Positions 33,684-41,798 of a stretch of DNA of 64,000 nucleotides are shown piece by piece. The stretch spans positions 2,480,001 through 2,544,000 of the forward strand of contig NZ_CP067089.2 of the NCBI RefSeq assembly GCF_016616095.2, written 5' to 3'. Numbering within the stretch: the stretch's first letter is position 1; each line of letters opens with the position of its first letter. The DNA comes from Breznakiella homolactica. GTDB taxonomy: Bacteria; Spirochaetota; Spirochaetia; Treponematales; Breznakiellaceae. Both the position numbers and the translations under genes were made by a program. The notes under the pieces were generated by a model. The model saw nothing but the letters and a program-made list of their open reading frames with translations. It searched no databases and was not told where the DNA came from.

Positions 33684-34752
33684 ATAAAACTCCGTACCGT
33701 TGTTCCATCTCTGCGATGGTTACTATTCTTTTTTCCGCGGCGCTTTGTTCCGCGGCGAGGGCGACCAGGGTACTGTTGAGTCCGGTACACAGATCCGTAT
33801 AGGGCTGCCTGTTTTCCCGGATACATTGCGCCAGTTCCCTGAGGGAAGGAATAATGTCCTCCGCGTGGGCTTCGCAGTTTTCCCTGAGAAAGGAAATCCG
33901 TTCCTCGTTCATGCATTCCCGGTCCCAGAAATAAAGATCGTCGTCCCGCATTTCCATGCGGCCCCGGTCTCCCAGAAGACCGACTTCCAGAGCGTGGAGA
34001 TGTTTCTGACCTTTTTTCTCCGGGGAGAAGAGACAGAGGGAAAGCATGGCCCGGATTCCGTTTTCATACTCCACCGTAACGAAGGCGTTATCCAGGACAT
34101 CGGTGGCGGCGTAAATGGTTTTGTTGTCTCCGCTGGCGTACACCGAAACGGGCTTTGCCCGGGCAATCATATTAAAGAGATCGAAATGGTGGCAGTTTTT
34201 TTCAAGCAGAGTCCCGCCGGAATATTTCTTCTGAATGATCCAGTCCGGGGTACTCCCTTCTTTCTTGAGGAAAGGATGGCGGAATTCGTGGCACCAGACC
34301 ATCCGGAGATTACCGAGCCGTTCCTGCTGTTCCCGCATACGGACGATCAGGTTCGAGTACCGGAGTTCAAAGCCCACCTGGACAATACGGGGACACCGCT
34401 TCCAGGCATCGATGATTCGCCGGCACCCTTCCACGGTAGTAGCCATGGGTTTCTCAAGACGGAGATGCTTGCCGGCGTCCAGGCAGGCCGCGGCCATTTC
34501 CTCATGGAGAAAATCCGGAGTCACAATTACCGCGAGATCGAAATCGGCTTTATCCAGCAGTTCCCGCCAATCCGTATAGGATTCGACGGTCTGCCCTTTT
34601 GATTTGAACCATTCCACGGCGCGGACGAGATTGGGTTCATGGTTGTCGCAGACCGCGGTTATTTCAAAATCATCCACCGCGGAAAAACAGTTTCGTATCT
34701 GGGCGAAACCCATCATACCCAGTCCGATGACGGCGGTCCGTATTCTTTCCAT
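33670..34752 (-). CDS. Gfo/Idh/MocA-family NAD-dependent oxidoreductase
   Basis: A 360-residue oxidoreductase. It has an N-terminal Rossmann motif (A-V-I-G-L-G-M-M-G) and the family catalytic E-K-P-M-A-T-T near 110-116. The C-terminal alpha/beta domain carries N-C-H-H-F-D-L-F-N. Members oxidise sugar hydroxyls or cleave glycosides by transient oxidation. It lies between the NagB-like and sulfoquinovosidase genes with 1-base and overlapping junctions, so it is cotranslated with them. NAD-dependent sulfoquinovosidases (GH188) belong to this broad superfamily, but I cannot show that this protein is one. Confidence 0.8.
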   Translation of the reverse strand: MERIRTAVIGLGMMGFAQIRNCFSAVDDFEITAVCDNHEPNLVRAVEWFKSKGQTVESYTDWRELLDKADFDLAVIVTPDFLHEEMAAACLDAGKHLRLEKPMATTVEGCRRIIDAWKRCPRIVQVGFELRYSNLIVRMREQQERLGNLRMVWCHEFRHPFLKKEGSTPDWIIQKKYSGGTLLEKNCHHFDLFNMIARAKPVSVYASGDNKTIYAATDVLDNAFVTVEYENGIRAMLSLCLFSPEKKGQKHLHALEVGLLGDRGRMEMRDDDLYFWDRECMNEERISFLRENCEAHAEDIIPSLRELAQCIRENRQPYTDLCTGLNSTLVALAAEQSAAEKRIVTIAEMEQRYGVLYGIC

Positions 34753-34753
34753 A

Positions 34754-35593
34754 TTAACGCAGCACTCCCATGGGCGGCTCCGCCACGTAACTTGCCAGGA
34801 TCAGCTTCGCGTCCCCGTGGCGCTGGAAAAACGAAGCCGGGACAAACCGGCTCACATCACCCAGGAGGATTTTGCGGACAATCCCCTTCTGCCATTGGCG
34901 GTTGAGGTAGAACCGGATTTTTTTTGCTGAAAGTATTTCCTTCATACCCACGGTAACGCAGGTCCGGGGAATGTAGTCGATGTATCCGTTGGCGGCGGTG
35001 ACTGCGTTGATGGTACGGGTTTCCCTGGTAAGGGTGAGAACCCTGGTCGGCAGAGCGGCAAACTCCTCATCGGTGATGTGCTCATCCGGCTCCGGGGGTT
35101 CGTTAAAAGCAATATGTCCGTTGATACCGATGCCGCCGTAGGATACATCCACGCCGCCGAGTTTTTCTATGAGTCTGCCGATTTCATCTTCGCGGCCGGG
35201 CCGCGGAAAAATCCGCTGCGACTCGGGAATGTTCAGGTCCGGTTCCATGTGCCGGTAGAATTCCCGGTTCATAAATCCTTCAAAACTGAGCGGATGGTCC
35301 TCCGGTACGGCCCTGCCGTCACCACCGAGATATTCATCCATGTTGATGAACCACGTGTTTTTCAGGGAAATCCTGTTCCGGCTGCAGAGCCAGGAGAGTC
35401 TCCGGTACTGGCCGATGGGCCCCACGGGGACAATAAAAACCGTGGGTTTTCCGAACTGTTCATTTTCGGAAATATGGGAAACCATATCCAGCGCCATGTG
35501 GTAGTATATGTCATCTTCGGTGTCTACAATCTCAATGGGGATCTTCGACCGTTCCCACAGTTCTTCCGCGCCCACGTGTTCAAAGGTCTGCAT
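34754..35593 (-). CDS. Divergent glucosamine-6-phosphate deaminase-like protein
   Basis: A 279-residue protein of the NagB/RpiA/SOL fold. N-M-D-E-Y (Asp 86) and G-H-I-A-F-N-E-P (159-166) match NagB. Two key differences are visible. The aspartate in G-N-D-G-H of NagB is Asn 158 (G-I-N-G-H). The phosphate-loop G-G-T-P or G-S-T-P motif is replaced by V-P-V-G-P-I-G-Q-Y at 55-63. A changed phosphate loop suggests a substrate without phosphate at that position. It overlaps the nagA-like gene by 14 bases. Confidence 0.75.
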   Translation of the reverse strand: MQTFEHVGAEELWERSKIPIEIVDTEDDIYYHMALDMVSHISENEQFGKPTVFIVPVGPIGQYRRLSWLCSRNRISLKNTWFINMDEYLGGDGRAVPEDHPLSFEGFMNREFYRHMEPDLNIPESQRIFPRPGREDEIGRLIEKLGGVDVSYGGIGINGHIAFNEPPEPDEHITDEEFAALPTRVLTLTRETRTINAVTAANGYIDYIPRTCVTVGMKEILSAKKIRFYLNRQWQKGIVRKILLGDVSRFVPASFFQRHGDAKLILASYVAEPPMGVLR

Positions 35594-36773
35594 TTTCTTC
35601 TCCTCTCTGAATTATTTCTTCTCCCCGTATAAGCTCCGTGAGGCGGCCCCGGGGATCCAGTATGTTCAGCCGGGCTTCATAACCTTTTTCCACGGCGCCC
35701 TTCCCTTCAAGGCCAAGGAGCCGGGCCTGGCTGCCCGAAGCCATATAGACCGCGTGTTCCGCCGGAACACTGTATTCCCCGATCAGGCGCTCCACCATTT
35801 TGTTAATGGGCGTCACACTGCCCGCGAAGGCGCTGCGGTCGGGAAGCACCGCGATACCGTCCAGTACATCAACGGCGACTCCGTCATCCTCAGCCCCGAG
35901 CATGTATCGTCCGGGAATTAGCCCTGTAGCGCGCATGGCATCCGATACGAGGCAGATCCTTTCATACCCCTTGCATTGGTAAATAAGTTTGAACAGCTCC
36001 CGGGGGATATGCCAGCCGTCGGCGATGACCTCCGCGGTAAGCCCCGGCTCTGTAAGGGCGATCTCCGTGAGGCCCGCGTATTTCCGGTAATCCCCTGCAC
36101 GGCGGCCGGCCATGGAAGAGCAGCAGTACAGGTGGGTAACGCCCCGCATTCCCGCGTCCATGGCTTTGTACACTTCCGGCGCCAGGGCGTTGTCATGGCC
36201 GCCGAATACCGTGATACCAAATTTCGTGCAGAATGAAATAAAATCCGCCGCGCCGGGAATATCCGGCGCCACGGTGATAAGTTTTATGGTCTTCCGGTAC
36301 TGTTCAATAAAATCTTTATCTTCCGCCGCCGGCGCGCGGATAAACTCGGTTTGCTGGGCGCCGGCGTTTCCCGCCGAAAGATATGGGCCTTCCACATGGA
36401 CGCCCAGGACATCCACCGGGACCGGCGGCGAGTAATCTTCCAGCGCGGAGAATACCGCCCTGATCCGGTCCAGAGGGGCGGTCATGGTGGAAAACAGGAA
36501 TGAACCAACACCGCGGGAAAAATGGTGCCGCGCTATGGCGTCGAAGGCTTCACTCCGGGCATCCATGGTATCGAAACGCTTGGCCCCGTGGTTATGAATG
36601 TCGATAAACGCGGGGCAAAGAAAAGCCCCTTCCCGGTCGGCTGTCTGGCCTGGCCCCCGGCGGTATCTGTCCATGGGGCCTGTTTCGAGAATGGTATTGC
36701 CAACGATACGGACGTAGCGCTTGTCCAGGCGCGAGGCGTTTGAAAGTACCGCAACGTTGATAATATCCAGCAT
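35580..36773 (-). CDS. N-acetylglucosamine-6-phosphate deacetylase-like amidohydrolase
   Basis: A 397-residue amidohydrolase resembling NagA. Metal and catalytic motifs are present: F-I-D-I-H-N-H-G, H-V-E-G-P-Y-L, G-G-H-D-N-A, T-H-L-Y and the catalytic Asp in L-V-S-D-A-M. The usual N-A-M after T-H-L-[FY] is changed to C-C-S-S-M, and G-H-S-N-A is G-H-D-N-A, so it is an off-type member. With the NagB-like partner it would deacetylate and then deaminate or isomerise an amino sugar. Why this pair sits in a sulfo-sugar operon is not clear. Confidence 0.75.
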   Translation of the reverse strand: MLDIINVAVLSNASRLDKRYVRIVGNTILETGPMDRYRRGPGQTADREGAFLCPAFIDIHNHGAKRFDTMDARSEAFDAIARHHFSRGVGSFLFSTMTAPLDRIRAVFSALEDYSPPVPVDVLGVHVEGPYLSAGNAGAQQTEFIRAPAAEDKDFIEQYRKTIKLITVAPDIPGAADFISFCTKFGITVFGGHDNALAPEVYKAMDAGMRGVTHLYCCSSMAGRRAGDYRKYAGLTEIALTEPGLTAEVIADGWHIPRELFKLIYQCKGYERICLVSDAMRATGLIPGRYMLGAEDDGVAVDVLDGIAVLPDRSAFAGSVTPINKMVERLIGEYSVPAEHAVYMASGSQARLLGLEGKGAVEKGYEARLNILDPRGRLTELIRGEEIIQRGEENADL

Positions 36774-36790
36774 CTATGGTCTTTCCTTAT

Positions 36791-37687
36791 TCATCCTTTT
36801 ACAGCGCCGCTGGTCAGGCCGGATATAACCTGTTTCTGGAACAGAATGTATCCGAGCACACTGGGTATGATGGCTATCACAATGGCGGCGTACATGGAAA
36901 CGTAATCTGTGGTGAACTGGTTGGTAAAATACCGTATCCCGATCTGGATTGTTTTATTCTGGGGTGAACTGGTAAGCAGGTTAGCGTAGACAAATTCGTT
37001 CCAGCAGGTAAGGAACTGGAAGGTCCCCGCGGTAACCAGCCCGGTTTTTGACAGAGGCAGTACAATACGGAAAAACCGGCCGAAAAAACCGCAGCCGTCA
37101 ATGTACGCGGCTTCCTCAATTTCTCCCGGCAGAGAATCCATAAAGCCCCGGATAATAAAGGTTGAAATGGGAAGGCCGATGGCGGCGTACAGTATGCGCA
37201 GAGAATTCAGCGAATCCAGAAGCCCTATCCGGCTGAAGATGGTAAAATACGGAACCATCAGCGCGTTGAGAGGAACCATAATCCCGGCGGAGAATAAAAG
37301 GAAGATAATTTCTCTCCCTTTAAATCTGAACCTGGACAGGGGGTACGCCGCCATGGACGCCACCAGGAGATTGACCGCCACCGCGGCCACCGAAACCGTT
37401 ATGGAATTAAAAATCATCCTCCCGAGGTTCGCCTGGTTAAAGGCGTTCACGTAATTACGGAACTGGAACACCGCGGGAAATGAAAAAGGATCAGCGAAAT
37501 ATTCGGCGTTGGTTTTTAATGAAGTAATAAAAAGCCAGAGCAGCGGAAAGAGGGTATACACCGCGAAAAACAGAATGAGGAACCACTTAATCAGGAAGAA
37601 CACAATTTTTGAGGGTGTGTATTTGCGGTATGAATTGCCGGCGCCTGCGGCTGCTGATTGAACCATGCGGCCCTCCTTAATCGTCAT
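36791..37687 (-). CDS. ABC importer permease, MalG-like
   Basis: A 298-residue inner-membrane permease with six spans. It has a MalG-type start (L-F-P-L-L-W-L-F-I-T-S-L-K) and the EAA loop E-E-A-A-Y-I-D-G-C-G. It works with the next-listed permease and the lipoprotein at 30338-31609. Its start overlaps the end of the MalF-like gene by 11 bases. In context it is the inner-membrane route for the sulfo-sugar. Confidence 0.9.
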   Translation of the reverse strand: MTIKEGRMVQSAAAGAGNSYRKYTPSKIVFFLIKWFLILFFAVYTLFPLLWLFITSLKTNAEYFADPFSFPAVFQFRNYVNAFNQANLGRMIFNSITVSVAAVAVNLLVASMAAYPLSRFRFKGREIIFLLFSAGIMVPLNALMVPYFTIFSRIGLLDSLNSLRILYAAIGLPISTFIIRGFMDSLPGEIEEAAYIDGCGFFGRFFRIVLPLSKTGLVTAGTFQFLTCWNEFVYANLLTSSPQNKTIQIGIRYFTNQFTTDYVSMYAAIVIAIIPSVLGYILFQKQVISGLTSGAVKG

Positions 37688-38555
37688 TGCGGCGGCCCAA
37701 TGAAAAGGCCACCCGGATCAGAGCGATAACCACCACGCCGGTGAGGATAAGCATCATGCTGGAAGCGTTCGCCCCTCCGTAGTTGTTGTTCCGCATCTGG
37801 TTGTACAGAAACAGGACCAGTACCGAAGTACGGTTCGCCGGTCCGCCGTTGGTAAGAAGGTATACCTGCTCAAAGGTTCGGAGTCCGAACACCGCGGCCA
37901 GGGTAATACAGGTCAGCAGGGCGTACCGGATAAAGGGAATGGTTATATGCCGGTCCATCTGGAGCCGGTTCGCGCCGTCTATGGTGGCGGCTTCATAATA
38001 GCTTTCATCAATGGTGGTAATACTGGCCATCATGATAACCATGTAATACCCAATGTAGAGGAGACCGTACACCAGCACACAGAAAAAAGCGGTGGACGGA
38101 TCACCGAGCCAGTTTCTCGTATGCGCTCCGAGGCCGACCGCCCGGAGAATGCCGTTCAGCAGTCCGAATTCGCTGTTGTACACGGAACTCCACAGGGTGG
38201 CGATGGCAATTCCTGAAATTACCTGGGGGAGAAAATATACGGTGCGGAAAAATTTCCATCCCTTGGGTTTTTTGGATAATAGCAGCGCCATGAGGAGCGC
38301 CAGCGGAACCTGTATGAAACAGGCCGCCAATGCCCAGATAACATTGTTCCGGATACTTCTCCAGAACACAGGGTTGGCGAAATTTCTGGTGTAGTTGGAA
38401 AACCCCGTAAACTCCGCGTCGCTGATACCGTTCCATTTAAAGAAACTCATGAATCCTACGGATCCGATGGGGATAACATAAAACACGATAAACAGGAACA
38501 GAGCCGGAAGCAGAAACAGAATTATTCCGGGAGTGTCCTTCAATCTTGCTTTCAT
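37677..38555 (-). CDS. ABC importer permease, MalF-like
   Basis: A 292-residue inner-membrane permease with six spans. It has an EAA-type loop E-A-A-T-I-D-G-A-N and a short N-terminus ending in P-G-I-I-L-F-L-L-P-A-L. It partners the MalG-like permease encoded next. A 38-base gap with a purine-rich ribosome site separates it from the DUF4867 gene upstream. Confidence 0.9.
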   Translation of the reverse strand: MKARLKDTPGIILFLLPALFLFIVFYVIPIGSVGFMSFFKWNGISDAEFTGFSNYTRNFANPVFWRSIRNNVIWALAACFIQVPLALLMALLLSKKPKGWKFFRTVYFLPQVISGIAIATLWSSVYNSEFGLLNGILRAVGLGAHTRNWLGDPSTAFFCVLVYGLLYIGYYMVIMMASITTIDESYYEAATIDGANRLQMDRHITIPFIRYALLTCITLAAVFGLRTFEQVYLLTNGGPANRTSVLVLFLYNQMRNNNYGGANASSMMLILTGVVVIALIRVAFSLGRRNDD

Positions 38556-38593
38556 TGTATATGTATCTCCTTTTTAAAAAAATTCACCGGCCC

Positions 38594-39322
38594 CTAATCA
38601 AGCCCCGCGGGGTTAATACACCGGTTTTCGCCGAGCAGTCCCGGGTGAACTCCCTGACTGGTCAGCTGGGTCCGTTCGGGATGGGCGATCATCCATTTGT
38701 TGAATTTGAAAAGCAGCCGGGATTCGGGGTCCCCCTCAGGGGAGGCCGCGGCGGAAATCCCGTCTTCCAGGGGAAGGTTCGTTCCCCGGGGCAGCACGAT
38801 AATCATCTTGAACCCCTCACGCCGGGCCGCGCAGGGGGAAAGATGGAGAACCAGGGGATCCAGCACAAAGACCGCTCCCCGGGGGATGTAAAAAACAGAA
38901 GCCGCGGAAGTGTCGCAGGTATCGAAGTTCCGCAGGGCAGTATAGGGACATAGAAAGAGTACGCTTTCGGTAACCGCCGCGCAGAGCTCCGGTGTTTTAT
39001 GGTACTCCAGGCCGTTCATTGTCCGGTTGGGACCGTTGCAGTATCCCACCTGGACGGGCATGCCGCCGAATACTGGAACAAAATTTCTGACACAGGCAAG
39101 GGCCTCAAATTCCGGTACCCCCGGAACGTATACATTGCCTTCGGGATTGACGGAAGTCGTCCTGTCCGCCAGTTCCAGGAGTTCCTCCGCCCTGAGCCCA
39201 TCCAGAATCCGGCCGTACGCGGCAAAGGCCGGATCATCAAGAGGCAGTATAGCGGTCCCGGGATTAGCCGCGGCCAAGGCGGCAGGCACGGAATAATTAA
39301 TTGTCACACTTTCATTAACCAT
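38594..39322 (-). CDS. DUF4867-family protein, cupin-like
   Basis: A 242-residue protein that I recognise as DUF4867 from several stretches: A-A-Y-G-R-I-L-D-G, G-G-M-P-V-Q-V-G-Y-C-N-G, L-E-Y-H-K, I-V-L-P-R-G-T-N and F-N-K-W-M-I-A-H-P-E. The family is uncharacterised and often sits near sugar isomerases. The Y-H-K and L-H-L-S-P residues could be cupin-type metal ligands. A role as sugar isomerase or mutarotase in this pathway is inference only. Confidence 0.75.
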   Translation of the reverse strand: MVNESVTINYSVPAALAAANPGTAILPLDDPAFAAYGRILDGLRAEELLELADRTTSVNPEGNVYVPGVPEFEALACVRNFVPVFGGMPVQVGYCNGPNRTMNGLEYHKTPELCAAVTESVLFLCPYTALRNFDTCDTSAASVFYIPRGAVFVLDPLVLHLSPCAARREGFKMIIVLPRGTNLPLEDGISAAASPEGDPESRLLFKFNKWMIAHPERTQLTSQGVHPGLLGENRCINPAGLD

Positions 39323-39340
39323 ATCAGAACTCCCTTGGTT

Positions 39341-40090
39341 TTACAGAAACAGCATGAAACATCCGGTTGCGAGCAGCATGGCGAAAACCACGACGGAAAA
39401 AATACGCTCATCCAGTTTGTCGTGGACCTTTTCCCCGACAACGATTCCCGCGATTACAAAAGGAACCAACGCCCCGGTTGTTCCCGCGATGGAGGGCGTT
39501 ACCGCGCCTTCAATAAGATAGGTGACGATGATCACCGTATTGAGGGTTGCCCACAGCAGGCACAGGGTCGCCCGGAATTTACCCTTGTCCGGGAGCGCCC
39601 GGGACGCGTAGATAACCGCCAGGGGGCCGCCGGAGGAAAACATCCCGTGGACGATTCCGCCGCAGACGAGTATCGCGTAATACGGAATCGCCGCCGCTCC
39701 CCGGGGCAGATCCCGGCTGAGAGGTTTATCCCTGCGGACAAGCCGGACGCACAGCTGCCACACGGAAACAACAATGATGAAAACCGCGAGGATTCGTTTC
39801 AGAATCAAAACATCAAAGACCCGGAATAAGTACATACCCGCAGGAAGGCCGATCAGCATACAGCCGCAGATGACGGCGTACTGCTTGAAATCAATCATCT
39901 TCCGTTTGGTTATAACAATGTACAAGGCCAGGATCCACGCCAGGATAGTAATCACGATAACACCCTGCCGCATACCAAGCAGGGCGGTTACAAAAGGCAT
40001 GGCCAGGACCGAGCAGCCGAACCCGGTGACCGCTTCCAGCGCGTGGGTGAAAAAAACCACCACCCCCGAAACCAGAATAGAGATCAGCAT
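39341..40090 (-). CDS. TauE/SafE-family sulfonate exporter
   Basis: A 249-residue membrane protein of the TauE/SafE family with about eight spans. G-F-G-C-S-V-L-A-M-P-F is in the first half and G-G-I-V-H-G-M-F-S-S-G-G-P in the second. Family members export sulfite, sulfoacetate, isethionate or sulfolactate and recur in sulfonate-degradation operons. Its place between a DUF4867 gene and an iron alcohol dehydrogenase gene, with a 7-base overlap to the latter, suggests it exports the C2 sulfonate end product. Confidence 0.85.
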   Translation of the reverse strand: MLISILVSGVVVFFTHALEAVTGFGCSVLAMPFVTALLGMRQGVIVITILAWILALYIVITKRKMIDFKQYAVICGCMLIGLPAGMYLFRVFDVLILKRILAVFIIVVSVWQLCVRLVRRDKPLSRDLPRGAAAIPYYAILVCGGIVHGMFSSGGPLAVIYASRALPDKGKFRATLCLLWATLNTVIIVTYLIEGAVTPSIAGTTGALVPFVIAGIVVGEKVHDKLDERIFSVVVFAMLLATGCFMLFL

Positions 40091-41298
40091 TTTTTCTCCA
40101 GGAAAGGATAGATAGTTTCCTTTGACGCCGGAGGCAGCTGGTTGAGCATTTTCGGATCCGAAAAGGAACGGCTGAAATGGGAATCGATTTCTCCGGCGGA
40201 GATGGTTACCCCAAGATCCCTGAAATTTTCCGGCATGGCCATATCCCGCATCATGGCAGCGATCATCTTCCGCAGAGCCGCCGTAAGTTCCCGTTCATTC
40301 TTACTATCAGGATGAAACCGGGCGCTGATCCGTGCGAGGCTTGCGGCGGTATCCGCGTTTTCCAGAGCCAGATCGAAAACGTCCAGCAGGGTAAAGGCGC
40401 AGGCCGCCCCGTGGGGAACGTGCCAGTCCTCACTGAGAATAAACGAAAGGGCGTGGCCCGCGGCGGTTCCGGTTATATTAAAGGCGGTCCCCGCCATGCA
40501 GGAGGCGGCCAGCATTTTCCGGTTTACCGCCATGAGTTCCCCGGGATCGGGTCTCATGCCGTCCCGGATCTGTACCGCGTGGGCGTACGCCCGGGGAAGC
40601 CAGGTGAGCACTTCAGCCGCGGCGTCCTCGGCGATTGCCCGGGTATGGTCCGTGGCATTTTTGTTCCAGATGGATTCCAGGGAATGGTCCAGAGCGTCGA
40701 AACCCGTGGCCGCGCACAGCCGGGGCGGCACACTGTTAAGGAACGAACCGGACAGAACCGCGCTTTTCGCCATCATCAGCGGAGACCCCAGGGTATGCTT
40801 CCGGCCTTCGGGGGATGTGTACACCCCGACCTTGGTAACCTCGGAGCCGGTCCCCGCGGTGGTGGGAATAAGTACCAGGGGAATGGATTGTTTGGTGATG
40901 GTCCTTGCCGGCGCCGCGCCGAGATAGTCCGTCAGCGTCCCGCCGTTGGCGGCCAGCATAGCCAGGGCCTTGGCGGAGTCCAGGACACTGCCGCCGCCGA
41001 TACCCAGGATGACCGACGCCCGCCGGACCGCCGGCTCCCCCGCCATGACCATAATGTCATCGGTCCGCGGGTTGGGTTCCACCCGGTCGGATACGGCCAG
41101 GGAGCAATGTTTGCCCAGGGCTTCGAGAAGCCGGTCCCGTTCTTCCAGGGGCGTCCCGTCAATGACCGCCGCAACCCGAAGAACGTCGCCGGAATCCGCG
41201 GGAATCCCGGCGCTCTCCCGGAGTATTGCAGCCAGATCATCCGTTTCTATCCGGTCGAAATCATACACCGAAACCGGAGTATCCAGTTTCACGTTCAT
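40084..41298 (-). CDS. Iron-containing alcohol dehydrogenase, probable sulfoacetaldehyde reductase
   Basis: A 404-residue group III (Fe) alcohol dehydrogenase. It has the nucleotide site G-I-G-G-G-S-V-L-D-S-A-K, P-T-T-A-G-T-G-S-E-V and metal ligands in G-F-D-A-L-D-H, A-G-H-A-L-S-F and V-P-H-G-A-A. Known sulfoacetaldehyde reductases (SarD/TauF type) belong to this family and reduce sulfoacetaldehyde to isethionate with NADH. That would close the redox balance of a fermenting cell using the sulfo-TK route. The family call is secure and the substrate is inferred from the operon. Confidence 0.82.
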   Translation of the reverse strand: MNVKLDTPVSVYDFDRIETDDLAAILRESAGIPADSGDVLRVAAVIDGTPLEERDRLLEALGKHCSLAVSDRVEPNPRTDDIMVMAGEPAVRRASVILGIGGGSVLDSAKALAMLAANGGTLTDYLGAAPARTITKQSIPLVLIPTTAGTGSEVTKVGVYTSPEGRKHTLGSPLMMAKSAVLSGSFLNSVPPRLCAATGFDALDHSLESIWNKNATDHTRAIAEDAAAEVLTWLPRAYAHAVQIRDGMRPDPGELMAVNRKMLAASCMAGTAFNITGTAAGHALSFILSEDWHVPHGAACAFTLLDVFDLALENADTAASLARISARFHPDSKNERELTAALRKMIAAMMRDMAMPENFRDLGVTISAGEIDSHFSRSFSDPKMLNQLPPASKETIYPFLEKKC

Positions 41299-41765
41299 TT
41301 GAAATTTTCCTCTTCCAGGGCTTTGACCTGCTCAAAGGCATTGGCCAGGAAATCGTGTTTGAACTCCATCTTCTGGGTGAATTCCATGGAAAGCCAGGCA
41401 TCCACGATTTCGCAGCCCACGAAGGGAGCGGTGATCCAACCTCCCAGGGTAATCACATTGGCGTTGTTGACGATCTTCGCCCGCTCGCCGCTGAAGACAT
41501 CATCCACCACGCAGGCGTACACGCCTTTGAATTTGTTCGCCGCAATGGCCATTCCCTGGCCGGTTCCGCAGACCAGAATTCCCCGCTCCGCAGAACCTTC
41601 CTGGATCGCCTTGGCAACCTTGGGGGCCTGCACGAAATACGGCTGGGGTTCGGCATCCGACGGGATACCGTAATCAGTGACCTCATGGCCCTTTTCCCGG
41701 AGGTGTTTTACTATTTCCTGCTTCAGGGGGAAACCCGATAAATCCGACGCGATAACAATTTTCAT
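41295..41765 (-). CDS. RpiB/LacAB-type isomerase lacking ring-opening and phosphate residues
   Basis: A 156-residue isomerase of the RpiB fold. The catalytic Cys 66 in V-C-G-T-G-Q-G and A-A-N-K are kept. Aligned to E. coli RpiB, His 10 becomes Leu 9 (S-D-L-S-G-F), ring-opening His 99 becomes Val 99 (K-I-V-N-N-A-N), and phosphate-binding Arg 133 and Arg 137 become Met and His. This fits an open-chain, non-phosphorylated substrate. 4-Deoxy-4-sulfoerythrose cannot form a ring, so it is the expected substrate if the sulfo-TK route operates here. Confidence 0.85.
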   Translation of the reverse strand: MKIVIASDLSGFPLKQEIVKHLREKGHEVTDYGIPSDAEPQPYFVQAPKVAKAIQEGSAERGILVCGTGQGMAIAANKFKGVYACVVDDVFSGERAKIVNNANVITLGGWITAPFVGCEIVDAWLSMEFTQKMEFKHDFLANAFEQVKALEEENFK

Positions 41766-41798
41766 ACCCTTCTCCTTTTAGTGGGGACTGCGGTCCGG

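Noticed and set aside
32223..33779. A 518-codon plus-strand frame opposite the sulfoquinovosidase gene
   Set aside because: It is antisense to a gene with an intact active site, and its composition is rich in Gly, Pro, Arg and Val without motifs.
40177..41673. A 498-codon plus-strand open frame opposite the dehydrogenase and RpiB-like genes
   Set aside because: It lies antisense to two well-recognised genes, has no recognisable domain and is typical of GC-rich shadow frames.
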